63,962 nucleotides of DNA from Bacteroidota bacterium. Its GTDB lineage: Bacteria > Bacteroidota > Ignavibacteria > Ignavibacteriales > Ignavibacteriaceae. Location of the stretch: the NCBI GenBank assembly GCA_021831685.1, contig JAKBMG010000101.1:1-63962 (forward strand), read 5' to 3'. The notes beneath the pieces were generated by a model that saw nothing but the letters and a program-made list of their open reading frames with translations, made no database searches and was not told the origin of the DNA. Position 1 is the first letter of the stretch; each line of letters begins with the position of its first letter. Below, piece by piece: positions 17,901 through 26,958 of this stretch. The position numbers and the translations under genes were made by a program.

Positions 17901-18139
17901 AAACTGATGAACCAAATGTCATTACTTATCTAAATGAAGGCAAGATTGATTTGGTAATAAATATTCCGAAGAATGCCGAGAAGGATGAGCTCGATAACGA
18001 TTACTTGATCAGAAGAAAAGCAGTTGATATGAATGTTAATTTAATAACAAACATTCAGGTTGCTAAAAGATTCGTAAAGTCCTTTTACCGGTATAAAATT
18101 GACCAGTTGGAAATTAAAAGCTGGGATGAGTATAACTAA
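14945..18139 (+). CDS. carB: Carbamoyl-phosphate synthase large subunit
   Basis: A full-length 1064-residue ATP-grasp synthetase that makes carbamoyl phosphate from bicarbonate, ammonia and two ATP. Two homologous halves are visible: the first opens with [20 protein letters not shown], the second around residue 560 with [20 protein letters not shown]. Each half has the ATP-binding motif ([20 protein letters not shown] and [20 protein letters not shown]). The C-terminal domain (from about 940) is the MGS-like regulatory domain that in other bacteria binds UMP or ornithine. Only 2-3 residues of the stated motifs differ from typical sequences. It overlaps carA by 4 bp and is presumably the last gene of the unit. 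Confidence 0.97.
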   Translation: [1064 protein letters not shown]

Positions 18140-18412
18140 TCCACGTTTCACAAAAGACCGTGCGGAATGATGGAATGTTGGAGTAGCGGAATAGACTAAT
18201 TTTTTCCATTATTCGAATATTCCATTACTCCAAATGCAAATCCTGCGTAAGGTCATTAATTAACTCACCTTACGCTAAAGGTTATTATTACATAGTGAGA
18301 AACCTCCGAGGTTTTCCTAAACCTCGGAGGTTTGTACTTCACTTCCATTATATTAGAAATTGTCTGCGTAACATGAGTTAATTAATTATAATAAGATAAG
18401 TAAAACTAAACC
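18140..18412. repeat. Repeat-rich gap after carB
   Basis: At 18162-18266 there is a TGGAAT/TGGAGT repeat block containing the phrase TCCTGCGTAAGGT, also seen at 52169-52189. At 18300-18333 two self-palindromic 15-mers (AAACCTCCGAGGTTT and AAACCTCGGAGGTTT) form a nested hairpin, also found at 62753-62786. No gene is visible. The hairpin may act as a bidirectional terminator, but no T-run follows it. Confidence 0.7.
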
Positions 18413-19555
18413 ATGGTAATATTCTTCTCAATCTTTTTCTCGTTATACGGAGCAATAAATTATTATATATTTCTCCGCGGCTGGCAGGCACTTTCTGGAT
18501 ATCCTCATCTTAGGATTTTCTACACAATCATTTTTATCTTTGTCGCATTATCTTATTTAATTTCAAAATTTTTAACCAGATATTTAACACCTTTTATTTA
18601 CGATATTTTAGTTTGGGTCGGTTCCTTTTGGTTCGCATTTTTCGTTTACTTTTTACTATCTGTTTTTCTGATTGATATTCTTCGACTTTTAAATTTTCAA
18701 TTCCACTTTTTCCCTTCGTTTATTACCAATAATTATCTTTATGTAAAGCACTTAACAGCACTAATCGTTTTTCTTATTGTTTCAACGATTGTTTTGGCGG
18801 GTTACATTAATACAAGATATGTTATTGTGAAAAATTTAGAGCTGACATTACCGAAGAAGTCAAGCTCGCTCAATAGTATGAATGCCGTTTTGGTTTCGGA
18901 TATTCATTTGTCCCCGGTCAATGACGAGAAATTTCTTAAAGATATTGTTGATAAAATAAATAGACTAAAACCGGATATTATTTTTATAGCAGGAGATTTA
19001 GTTGACGAAAAGGCATCTCTCCTGAAGCAACGGAAAATAGGACAAGCTTTATTAAATCTTAAATCTAAATTTGGTACTTTCGCATGCACCGGCAATCACG
19101 AATACATTAACGGCGCCCGGGGCAGCATAGATTTTATGCGAGAGATGGGATTAAACGTACTGGCAGATTCCGTAACAAAAATTAACGACTACTTTTATGT
19201 TGCCGGAAGAAATGACCGGGCTGTTAAACAGTTTGATGGTAATGGTAGAAAACCTTTAGAAGAAATTTTATCCGGCGTCGATAAAAATTATCCGGTAATT
19301 TTATTGGATCATACTCCCTTCGGGTTAGATGAAGCCGAAAAAAACGACGTTGACTTACAACTATCAGGGCATACTCATTACGGACAAATGTTTCCTGCAA
19401 ATTATATTACTAACATGGTATACGAAATTAGCTTCGGCTATTTGAAAAAAGGCAACGCTCAATATTACGTTTCATGCGGTGTTGGAACCTGGGGACCACC
19501 GGTTAGAACCGGAAGCAGATCAGAAATAGTCAATCTTAAAATCAAATTTTTGTAA
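18413..19555 (+). CDS. Membrane-anchored metallophosphoesterase
   Basis: A 380-residue protein. Four hydrophobic segments occupy about residues 1-140, followed by a cytoplasmic or periplasmic calcineurin-like phosphoesterase domain. Its metal-binding motifs are complete: D-x-H in VLVSDIHLSP (about 162), GD in FIAGDLVDEK, GNH-E in CTGNHEYING, and GH-x-H in LSGHTHYGQMFP. This is the YkuE/YaeI-type layout, enzymes of which have been linked to lipid or cell-wall phosphodiester hydrolysis. The substrate is not defined. It ends 27 bp before the convergent lipoprotein gene. Confidence 0.9.
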   Translation: MVIFFSIFFSLYGAINYYIFLRGWQALSGYPHLRIFYTIIFIFVALSYLISKFLTRYLTPFIYDILVWVGSFWFAFFVYFLLSVFLIDILRLLNFQFHFFPSFITNNYLYVKHLTALIVFLIVSTIVLAGYINTRYVIVKNLELTLPKKSSSLNSMNAVLVSDIHLSPVNDEKFLKDIVDKINRLKPDIIFIAGDLVDEKASLLKQRKIGQALLNLKSKFGTFACTGNHEYINGARGSIDFMREMGLNVLADSVTKINDYFYVAGRNDRAVKQFDGNGRKPLEEILSGVDKNYPVILLDHTPFGLDEAEKNDVDLQLSGHTHYGQMFPANYITNMVYEISFGYLKKGNAQYYVSCGVGTWGPPVRTGSRSEIVNLKIKFL

Positions 19556-19581
19556 ACTGTAACTTTAAATTATAACCTTTT

Positions 19582-20199
19582 CTAATCACTTATCTTCTTA
19601 AATATTATATATTGATCGCCGTACTTAATCGGCTTAGTAAATTCGTTATTCCTAAGCTTCAATATTTCGCGCTGGATATAATTGGGAAAAAGTCTGATAT
19701 CAACTTTACCCAGCAACCCATTATTACTATGTGAAGGATCAACTGAAAATTTTAAAGCTTGTTCGCCAAAATTTTCATTATGGCTTAAAGCTTCGTAAAT
19801 CCTTTGTGCAGTCTCTAAAGTATCGCACAATATTTCAGCAAGGTTTATATATACTGGGTCTTTAAAGTCTACACAAACTCTTTGATTGACCCACATGCTT
19901 ACGGGTCTATCTTTTATATGCGCCGGAAAATATACCCATTTTAAAATTGATTCCTGTGCCAATGAATCCCACTCTTCATTTCCTGTTCTATTCAATATGA
20001 TAGCTCTTTTTACTGTCCCGTTTTCCAAAATCAAAAGTTTTAAATTTAAAGCAAAGTTTGGAGAATAAATGGATAAAGGTATGGGGGGAAGAGGATATTG
20101 TTTTAATAATTCAGGTGAACTAATTTCTCCGTCAAATTGGTTCATCGAAGCACAACCGGCTAAAATAAATATAGAAAGAATAATGATAATATTTTTCAT
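19582..20199 (-). CDS. Lipoprotein fusing a TonB C-terminal-like domain to a parvulin-type PPIase domain
   Basis: A 205-residue lipoprotein: the signal MKNIIIILSIFILAGC has a clear lipobox (LAGC, acylated C16). Residues about 45-112 (LNLKLLILENGTVKRAIILN, then WDSLAQESILKWVYFPAHIK) match the TonB C-terminal fold, with the WxFxPA-like WVYFPA signature. Residues about 118-203 (AQRIYEALSHNENFGEQALK, FSVDPSHSNNGLLGKVD, EFTKPIKYGDQYIIFKKI) match a rotamase/parvulin domain. The GLLG-like block that lines the parvulin substrate pocket is partly present. No TonB transmembrane anchor is seen, so it is not an energy transducer. It may assist folding or assembly in the periplasm. The domain calls rest on motif reading. 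Confidence 0.75.
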   Translation of the reverse strand: MKNIIIILSIFILAGCASMNQFDGEISSPELLKQYPLPPIPLSIYSPNFALNLKLLILENGTVKRAIILNRTGNEEWDSLAQESILKWVYFPAHIKDRPVSMWVNQRVCVDFKDPVYINLAEILCDTLETAQRIYEALSHNENFGEQALKFSVDPSHSNNGLLGKVDIRLFPNYIQREILKLRNNEFTKPIKYGDQYIIFKKISD

Positions 20200-21062
20200 A
20201 ACTACCTCGCCTCAGCATTAGTCGTTAGAAAATATTTTAAATTATGTCAAAATTTACTTTCCGAATATATTATTTATAAATTTTGCCTCCTTAATTAATA
20301 CAAAAATAATAGATAAATTCAAATATATTTTTTAACTATTTATCCCATATCTGTCCAAAATAATATTTTACATTACATCCCTACACATAGGTGTCTACTA
20401 AATATCAAAAATAAATAGTGACCATTTGTAAGAAATCTATTTAACGGCATAACAGCAGCCCACGAATTTATTCGTGGGAAAGAAATAGCGAAAATTCCTT
20501 TGAACCGATTTATCGGTTTCTCAAATGCCGTTGATATAACGAGTTAAATATATTAATTCTTGTTCGTATCTAAATATTAAGTTGGCGCCTATGCGTTTTC
20601 ACGGGGATGACCTTTTTAGAGTTGGCTCATTTATTTTAGGCAGACGTGACATTTCTATATCTTTCTTGATTCACATATCTCAATTTAATATGTTTGACAC
20701 TATCTAATATCAGTCTGTTTTCTCTATATCTTATAACTTACTAGCTGATATATGCTCATTCTTACAAAACCAGTCAAAAAAGGGAAAACAATTCACAACA
20801 AAATTCTGAATGCACTCTGAATGCACTTCAATTCCCCTTATCTTATACTTATCCTCTATATTAACCCCTATCCCTTCCTTCATAAAACTATATAAATTCC
20901 CTCCTTATAGCTTAATAAGTAATTAACAATTAGTTCATTCATTCGAATTGAGGGAAAACGATATAGGTATAGTTCAAATCGGATGGAAAGCAGTGATAAC
21001 TAAAAAGAAGCAAATAAGACCTTAAAAATGTGGCTTTAGCGAAAAGCAGAAAACTTAGTTCA
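20200..21062. other. 863-bp non-coding region
   Basis: Apart from the structured element at 20439-20549, no gene, tRNA or terminator was recognised. A short direct repeat TGAATGCACT appears at about 20812 and 20822. Pyrimidine-rich AT sequence dominates 20650-20960. The gap is long for this densely packed window. Confidence 0.6.
20439..20549. repeat. Multi-stem structured element, attC-like ends
   Basis: An outer pair ATTTAAC (20439-20445) and GTTAAAT (20543-20549) is complementary and fits the RYYYAAC/GTTRRRY pattern of integron attC core sites. A stem AACGGCAT (20443-20450) with ATGCCGTT (20525-20532) encloses two hairpins: CCCACGAAT with ATTCGTGGG (20459-20478) and AACCGAT with ATCGGTT (20503-20518). 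The 111-bp length is within the attC range, but the inner stem layout is not classical and no integrase or cassette was seen. Confidence 0.45.
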
Positions 21063-22571
21063 TTATCCTTTATAATCTTCTTTTAATTTTTGGAGTGCCT
21101 TTTCAATGTTATTATATTTCTCTATTCGCTCTGCTGATGAAGGCGGCGCAACCCTTTCTTTGCAGTCTGTTAGCATACATTTTTCACAAGTGTCATTTAC
21201 GATTCTTAAGGGTATTTTCGGGTCGTCCAAAAATTTAATTTTCTGTCTAAGGTTTTCATCTATTTGAAAGCCAATGGTCAAGCTTGATAAAATATTCTTC
21301 TGAAGATTCCCTTTTTGTGCAACCGAAATGCAAAGATACTCATCATTCGAATCATGAAACTTGGAATGTATTATCCCTGCTGTTCTGCCGTTAAATTTCT
21401 TATCTTTCTTTAAAATCATTTCCATTTTAGTTAAGGTTTCAAAGGAGACCCATCGTCTGCAATAATGTTCATTGGCTTGATAACCGCCGGGATTACGTCG
21501 TGTGTTTAACCTTAACTCGTTTGAAAGCTTGTATTCTTTAGAAGAGGCATCATAATTAAATCTAAGAAAAAATAGTTTATTTAATCCAAAATATTTTGTT
21601 GAAAGATTTGTAATCCTTTGAAAAAACATCTCAGTCGTTGCGTTGTACTTGTTAATCAATGCAAGAAATTTATTCTCGTCCCACTTATTTCTCTGAAAAA
21701 AAGCTTCCAAATCTGAGACTAACAAATTACTGTTTATCATCAGTGAGGTTGAAAAATAAGACGCTTTGAAATAATTAAGTAAATGGTCAAAAGTATTAAG
21801 TCTCATGCTTGAGTAAATGAAGCTTCTGTCTTTAATCCCAAGATAAATATAAGCCAACTCTTTACCGGCAACAAAAGCTCTCTGCGCTTCCGACAATCTC
21901 TTGTTCAGCAACAATTTATTCTTCTTCTGTTTTAAAACAACGGCTCTTAACTCCTCAAGATCAGGATAATGATTAAGGGAAGATTCATCAATCTCATATT
22001 TATATTTCAATTCTAGGATTGCCTTAAGGTGGCTAAACTCAATACGTGGTGATTCCGTTATTTTATTTTCTTTCATGAATTTTTTTACGGCAACTTCAAT
22101 CTCGTCGAAATAGTTATCATTAAATTCTTTGAAAGTCCTTAACGCTGTACGGCTAAAATTATTTTGACTTTGTTCCGAGGTTTTCGCCATCTCAATAAAA
22201 GCGGCAATTAAAGCGCTTAACTGTGGCGAAGAACTTGCCATCAAAAGAATCAATTTATTTATATCAATTCCGTAATGGTCCAGTGGAAGTTGTTCGAGAA
22301 TATTTGACTCCAAAAAATCTTCTATAGGAATAAGATTTCTCATTAGTTTTAATGAAACCATTTTATCGTAAGAAACACCGAGCGCATCAGCAAGTAAAGC
22401 TATCTTATCAGACTTCGGATATTTCTTCCCACTTTCTATCTCATTTAAGTATGAAACAGATAAACTGCTTCTGGAAGCTAATTCGGAAAGCAGCATATTC
22501 TTATCCTGCCGCATTTGTTTCAGCTTCAACCCGAAAATCAATTTTATATAATTTCCTTTAGTCATCATCAT
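21063..22571 (-). CDS. XRE-family regulator of the ScfR/RamB (short-chain acyl) type
   Basis: A 502-residue transcription factor. An XRE helix-turn-helix occupies about residues 8-65 (LLSELASRSSLSVSYLNEIESGKKYP). The central region (about 215-300) corresponds to a degenerate IrrE/M78-like domain (RAFVAGKELAYIYLG); the usual HExxH zinc motif is not there. The C-terminal part has a cysteine cluster (CEKCMLTDCKERVAPP), as in the DUF2083 domain of ScfR/RamB regulators of acetate and propionate metabolism. It is divergent from the beta-oxidation operon, with a 170-bp shared promoter region containing a palindrome. It is therefore a likely acyl-CoA or fatty-acid responsive regulator of that operon, by family and context. 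Confidence 0.75.
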   Translation of the reverse strand: MMMTKGNYIKLIFGLKLKQMRQDKNMLLSELASRSSLSVSYLNEIESGKKYPKSDKIALLADALGVSYDKMVSLKLMRNLIPIEDFLESNILEQLPLDHYGIDINKLILLMASSSPQLSALIAAFIEMAKTSEQSQNNFSRTALRTFKEFNDNYFDEIEVAVKKFMKENKITESPRIEFSHLKAILELKYKYEIDESSLNHYPDLEELRAVVLKQKKNKLLLNKRLSEAQRAFVAGKELAYIYLGIKDRSFIYSSMRLNTFDHLLNYFKASYFSTSLMINSNLLVSDLEAFFQRNKWDENKFLALINKYNATTEMFFQRITNLSTKYFGLNKLFFLRFNYDASSKEYKLSNELRLNTRRNPGGYQANEHYCRRWVSFETLTKMEMILKKDKKFNGRTAGIIHSKFHDSNDEYLCISVAQKGNLQKNILSSLTIGFQIDENLRQKIKFLDDPKIPLRIVNDTCEKCMLTDCKERVAPPSSAERIEKYNNIEKALQKLKEDYKG

Positions 22572-22639
22572 TCTATTTTAAGTTTTTACTTATGTAATAT
22601 ACCAAAAAGAAAATATAAATTTAGCAAATAATCGTCATT

Positions 22640-22653
22640 AGCGAAATTTCGCT
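22640..22653. promoter_or_regulatory. Palindromic candidate operator in the fad divergent promoter
   Basis: A perfect 14-bp palindrome AGCGAAATTTCGCT at 22640-22653. A half-site-like TTAGCAAA at 22621-22628 precedes TTAGCGAA at 22638-22645 in direct repeat, 17 bp apart. It ends where a possible TTGTTT-N17-TATATT promoter (22653-22681) begins, so binding would plausibly affect the fad operon. The assignment to the divergent regulator is inference. Confidence 0.5.
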
Positions 22654-22741
22654 TGTTTTTTTTAATTACGGTTAATATATTAGCCACAAGTAATCGGGAA
22701 TTATTTATCCCACTATAAACAAAATTATTTTAGGTGAATAT

Positions 22742-24508
22742 GTGATAGTTAAAAATAGGCTCATCGATATTCTTCCATATCAAATCGAAAACTTCCCGCG
22801 ATTGGATGCGCTCTGCGATAAAAAAAATGGTGCATGGCAGAAATACAGTACGCTTCAAGTAAAAGAAATTGTAGACAAATTTAGCCTCGGCTTACTCGAC
22901 ATGGGTTTCCAGCAAGGTGATAAGTTTTCAATTATTTCACCTAATAGAACAGAATGGACATTTGTCGATCTTGGAATCCTGCAGATGGGCGGTGTAGATG
23001 TTCCGATATATCCAAATATGAGCGAGAATGATTACACTTATATTTTTAACGACGCACAAGTAAAGCTAGTGTTTGTTGGGGACAAGGAGCTATATAGTAA
23101 AGTAAAGAAAGTTATTCCCAAAACTAAATCTGTTCAGGAAATTTATACTTTCGATGAAGTTCAGGGCGCAAAACATTGGAGTGAAATATTAGCGCATTCC
23201 GATGACGCTATGAACGATAAATTAAAAGCCATAGAACAATCACTCAAAGAAGATGATTTAGCAACAATAATTTATACTTCCGGCACTACCGGAATTCCCA
23301 AGGGAGTTATGCTTACTCACTTAAATATTTTGAGCAATATTCTTTCGCTGCATACCATAATTCCTATAGACAAGTCGCACCGGATGATTAGCTTTCTCCC
23401 TATTTGCCACATCTTTGAACGTACCGCTATTTATTTCTATTTATCCGTCGGAGGAGCTATTTATTTTGCCGAAAGCATGGATAAGATCGCAGAGAATTTA
23501 TTAGAAGTTAAACCAAATTATTTTACCACAGTTCCCCGTTTGCTCGAAAAAATATTTGAAGCTATCATGTCAAAGGGAAGAGATCTAAAAGGATTAAAGA
23601 AATCAATCTTCGGCTGGGCGGTAAATTTAGCGAACCATTACGACCCGATGGGTAAGAATAACTTCTTTTATAATTTTAGACTCAAAGTCGCACGTGAAAT
23701 TGTATTTAGCAAGTGGAAAACAGCACTCGGAGGCGAAGTTAAAGGTATAATTAGCGGCGCTGCTTCACTTCAACCAAGACTCGCAAGAATTTTTACCGCA
23801 GCAGGCATTCCTGTAAGGGAAGGCTATGGGCTGACAGAAACTTCCCCGGTTCTTACCTGCAATCGGTTTGAGGAAGGCGAATATTACCTCGGAAGTGTCG
23901 GCCTTCCGATTCCGGGCGTTGAAATAAAAATAGCGGTAGACGGAGAAATCCTTGCAAGGGGTCGTAATGTTTCCAAAGGCTATTACAACAAACCGGATTT
24001 AACACGACAAGCCTTTGATGAAGACGGCTGGTTCCATACCGGCGACATAGGAGAGTTAGTAGAAGGAAGATTTTTAAAAATTACAGACCGTGCAAAAGAA
24101 ATATTTAAAACATCGGGCGGAAAGTTTGTAGCACCGCTTCCTATCGAAAACAAAATGAAAGAATCATGGTTTATTAAAAATATAATTGTAATTGGCGATA
24201 ACAGAAAGTTTACTGCTGCTTTAATTGTGCCGGACATTACTTTCGTCTTTAACTGGTGCAGAAAAAAAGGAATGCAAGTTAAAACTTATGATGAAATTAA
24301 AAGCTGTGAAACAGTTAAAGAGAGAATCTGGAAGGACATTCAAAAATACAACAAGCGTTTCTCCCACATCGAACAAATTAAGAAATTTGAATTAACATCC
24401 GAGGATTGGACAGTTGAAACCGGAGAACTCACTCCTACCCTAAAATTGAAAAGAAAAATTATTTTAGAAAAATATAAAGAGGTAATTGAAAAGATTTATT
24501 CCGAATAG
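22742..24508 (+). CDS. fadD: Long-chain acyl-CoA synthetase (AMP-binding)
   Basis: A 588-residue cytoplasmic enzyme that activates fatty acids to acyl-CoA with ATP. It starts at GTG 22742, with an AGGTGA ribosome-binding motif about 8 bp upstream; no ATG gives the family's N-terminus. Hallmarks are the P-loop-like IIYTSGTTGIPKGV (about residue 178), GYGLTETSPVLTCNRF (about 362), GWFHTGDIGEL (about 425) and the lysine-containing ITDRAKEIFKTSGGKFVAP (about 443). It is first in the fad operon, 45 bp before fadN, and has the length of the long-chain (FadD15/FAA-like) branch. The chain-length preference is not readable. Confidence 0.93.
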   Translation: MIVKNRLIDILPYQIENFPRLDALCDKKNGAWQKYSTLQVKEIVDKFSLGLLDMGFQQGDKFSIISPNRTEWTFVDLGILQMGGVDVPIYPNMSENDYTYIFNDAQVKLVFVGDKELYSKVKKVIPKTKSVQEIYTFDEVQGAKHWSEILAHSDDAMNDKLKAIEQSLKEDDLATIIYTSGTTGIPKGVMLTHLNILSNILSLHTIIPIDKSHRMISFLPICHIFERTAIYFYLSVGGAIYFAESMDKIAENLLEVKPNYFTTVPRLLEKIFEAIMSKGRDLKGLKKSIFGWAVNLANHYDPMGKNNFFYNFRLKVAREIVFSKWKTALGGEVKGIISGAASLQPRLARIFTAAGIPVREGYGLTETSPVLTCNRFEEGEYYLGSVGLPIPGVEIKIAVDGEILARGRNVSKGYYNKPDLTRQAFDEDGWFHTGDIGELVEGRFLKITDRAKEIFKTSGGKFVAPLPIENKMKESWFIKNIIVIGDNRKFTAALIVPDITFVFNWCRKKGMQVKTYDEIKSCETVKERIWKDIQKYNKRFSHIEQIKKFELTSEDWTVETGELTPTLKLKRKIILEKYKEVIEKIYSE

Positions 24509-24552
24509 CATTAACTAATATAATTTAATCATTAAACAATAACGTAATAATT

Positions 24553-26958
24553 ATGAAAAGAACCATCAAACAAATCGCAGTTTTGGGATCGGGGGTTATG
24601 GGCTCCCGCATCGCAGCTCATTTCGCCAACATTGGCTGTAATGTTTTCCTATTGGATATAACTCCTAAAGAATTAACCGAAGCTGAAAAAAAGGAAGGGC
24701 TGTCACTTCAAGATAAAAAAGTAAGAAATAGAATTGTAAACGACAATCTGAAAAATGTTCTTGCCGCAAAACCTTCCCCTATTTATCATCAAACTTTTTC
24801 TCCAAGAATTACTACCGGCAATTTTGAAGACGATATGAAAGTTCTTCAAAATGTAGATTGGATTATCGAAGCCGTTGTTGAGAATCTTGAAATTAAAAAA
24901 TCTACTTTCGATAAAGTTGAAAAGTATAGAAAACCTGGCACATTGATAACTACAAACACCTCTGGAATTCCTGTTCATTCAATGCTCGAAGGAAGAAGCG
25001 AAGATTTTCAGAAACATTTCTGCGGTGCTCATTTCTTTAATCCACCGAGATATTTACAACTTCTTGAAATTATTCCAACTCCTCAGACAAATCAAGAAGT
25101 TGTCGATTTCTTGATGCACTACGGTAGTCTTTACTTGGGAAAAACCACAGTGCTTTGCAAAGATACGCCAGCGTTTATTGCCAATAGAATCGGGGTCTTC
25201 AGCATTATGGCTGTGTTTAAGCTTATGAAGGAAATGAACTTGACGATTAAAGAAGTCGATACATTAACAGGACCATTAACAGGTAAACCAAAATCAGCAA
25301 CTTTCCGCACTAGCGATGTTGTAGGTATCGATACTTTAGTAAAAGTTGCTAACAATGTTTACAAAGATTGTCCAACCGATGAGGCTCGGGAATTATTTAC
25401 AATTCCTGATTATGTCAATAAAATGGTAGAAAAAAACTGGCTCGGGGATAAAACAAATCAAGGTTTCTACAAAAAAGTCAAGGGTATCGGAGGTGAAAAG
25501 GAAATTCTTGAGCTGGACTTAAACACTTTTGAGTACAAACAAAGTGAAAAGCCAAAATTTGCTTCCGTTGCCGCAGCTAAGCCGATAGAAAGTTTACGCG
25601 ATAGAATTAAAGCCCTTCATGCCTCAAAAGATAAAGCCGCTGATTTTCTTCGAATGCTTTCTTTCAACATTTTCCAGTATTCATCAAATAGAATTCCTGA
25701 AATAACAGATGAGCTTTATAAGATTGATGATGCAATGCGAGCCGGCTTCGGATGGGAGCTTGGTCCTTTTGAAACATGGGATGTCCTTAACGTAGAAAAA
25801 ATGGTTAAGCTGATGGAAGAATCAAATCTTCCTCCTGCACCTTGGGTAAAGGAAATGATTGCTAAAGGATTTAAATCTTTTTACCATATTGAAAACGGTA
25901 AAAGGAAATTCTTTGATCAGAATTCATTTTCGTATAAAGAAATCCCCGGCAGAGGTAATTTTATTGTTATGGAAAATTACCGCTCGAATAAACCCGTTTG
26001 GCAAAACTCAGGCGCTACTTTGCACGATATTGGTGACGGAATTGTTAATCTGGAATTTCAAACAAAGATGAATTCTATCGGCACAGAAATTCTTGAAGCG
26101 ATAAACAAATCGATTGAAATTGCAGAGAAGGATTTTACAGGATTGGTTATCGGTAATGACGGACAGAATTTTTCTGCCGGAGCAAATCTGGCAATGATGT
26201 TCATGCTCGCTGCGGAACAGGAGTATGATGAGGTTGACCTTGCCGTTAGGACTTTTCAAAATGCAACTATGCGGATTCGATATTCAAGTATTCCCATTGT
26301 AGCTGCGCCTCATGCTCTTGCGCTTGGCGGCGGTTGCGAAGTATGTCTTCATGCAGATAAAGTTCAAGCCTCTGCGGAAACTTATATCGGTTTGGTTGAA
26401 GTTGGAGTTGGAATTATTCCTGCAGGCGGAGGTTCAAAGGAAATGGCTTTGCGCGCATCAGATAATTTTGCCGAAGGTAATATAGAACTTCAAGAACTTC
26501 AGCAACGCTTTCTAAATATTGCTATGGCAAAAGTCTCTACATCAGCCTATGAAGCATTCGATATGGACATATTTAAGAAAGGGCGCGATCTAATAACCGT
26601 GAATCCAAATAAACTTATTTATGATGCTAAACAAGCAGCGTTGGCTATTGCTGCCGAAGGTTATTCGCAACCTCTACCGAGAAATAATATTAAAGTTCTC
26701 GGTCGATCTGCACTGGCAACTCTTTTACTCGGCGCCTATTCGTTCAGGATGGGAAACTACATTTCCGATCACGACAGGAAAATAGTCGAGAAGCTTGCGT
26801 ATGTAATGTGCGGGGGTGACCTCTCGCAAGGAACTCTCGTGAGCGAACAATATCTGCTTGATCTTGAACGCGAAGCGTTTTTAAGTTTAATCGGTGAAAA
26901 GAAAACTCTTGAAAGGATTCAAAGCATTTTAACTACAGGAAAACCGCTCCGTAATTAG
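24553..26958 (+). CDS. fadN: 3-hydroxyacyl-CoA dehydrogenase/enoyl-CoA hydratase fusion (FadN-like)
   Basis: An 801-residue bifunctional beta-oxidation enzyme. The N-terminal part is a NAD(P)-binding Rossmann domain (AVLGSGVMGSRIAAHFANIG, residues 9-28) and the 3HCDH catalytic domain, which includes HFFNPPRYLQLLEIIPT near residue 160. The crotonase domain lies at about 495-700 (FSAGANLAMMFMLA, then PHALALGGGCEVCLHAD and GLVEVGVGIIPAGGG). The dehydrogenase-first order is that of Bacillus FadN, the reverse of Escherichia coli FadB. The following order fadA, fadE also matches Bacillus fadNAE. It converts trans-2-enoyl-CoA to 3-ketoacyl-CoA. Confidence 0.93.
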   Translation: MKRTIKQIAVLGSGVMGSRIAAHFANIGCNVFLLDITPKELTEAEKKEGLSLQDKKVRNRIVNDNLKNVLAAKPSPIYHQTFSPRITTGNFEDDMKVLQNVDWIIEAVVENLEIKKSTFDKVEKYRKPGTLITTNTSGIPVHSMLEGRSEDFQKHFCGAHFFNPPRYLQLLEIIPTPQTNQEVVDFLMHYGSLYLGKTTVLCKDTPAFIANRIGVFSIMAVFKLMKEMNLTIKEVDTLTGPLTGKPKSATFRTSDVVGIDTLVKVANNVYKDCPTDEARELFTIPDYVNKMVEKNWLGDKTNQGFYKKVKGIGGEKEILELDLNTFEYKQSEKPKFASVAAAKPIESLRDRIKALHASKDKAADFLRMLSFNIFQYSSNRIPEITDELYKIDDAMRAGFGWELGPFETWDVLNVEKMVKLMEESNLPPAPWVKEMIAKGFKSFYHIENGKRKFFDQNSFSYKEIPGRGNFIVMENYRSNKPVWQNSGATLHDIGDGIVNLEFQTKMNSIGTEILEAINKSIEIAEKDFTGLVIGNDGQNFSAGANLAMMFMLAAEQEYDEVDLAVRTFQNATMRIRYSSIPIVAAPHALALGGGCEVCLHADKVQASAETYIGLVEVGVGIIPAGGGSKEMALRASDNFAEGNIELQELQQRFLNIAMAKVSTSAYEAFDMDIFKKGRDLITVNPNKLIYDAKQAALAIAAEGYSQPLPRNNIKVLGRSALATLLLGAYSFRMGNYISDHDRKIVEKLAYVMCGGDLSQGTLVSEQYLLDLEREAFLSLIGEKKTLERIQSILTTGKPLRN

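Noticed and set aside
20439-20549. A tRNA-like cloverleaf
   Set aside because: No CCA-arm, anticodon loop or D-loop pattern; the stems fit a palindromic repeat better.
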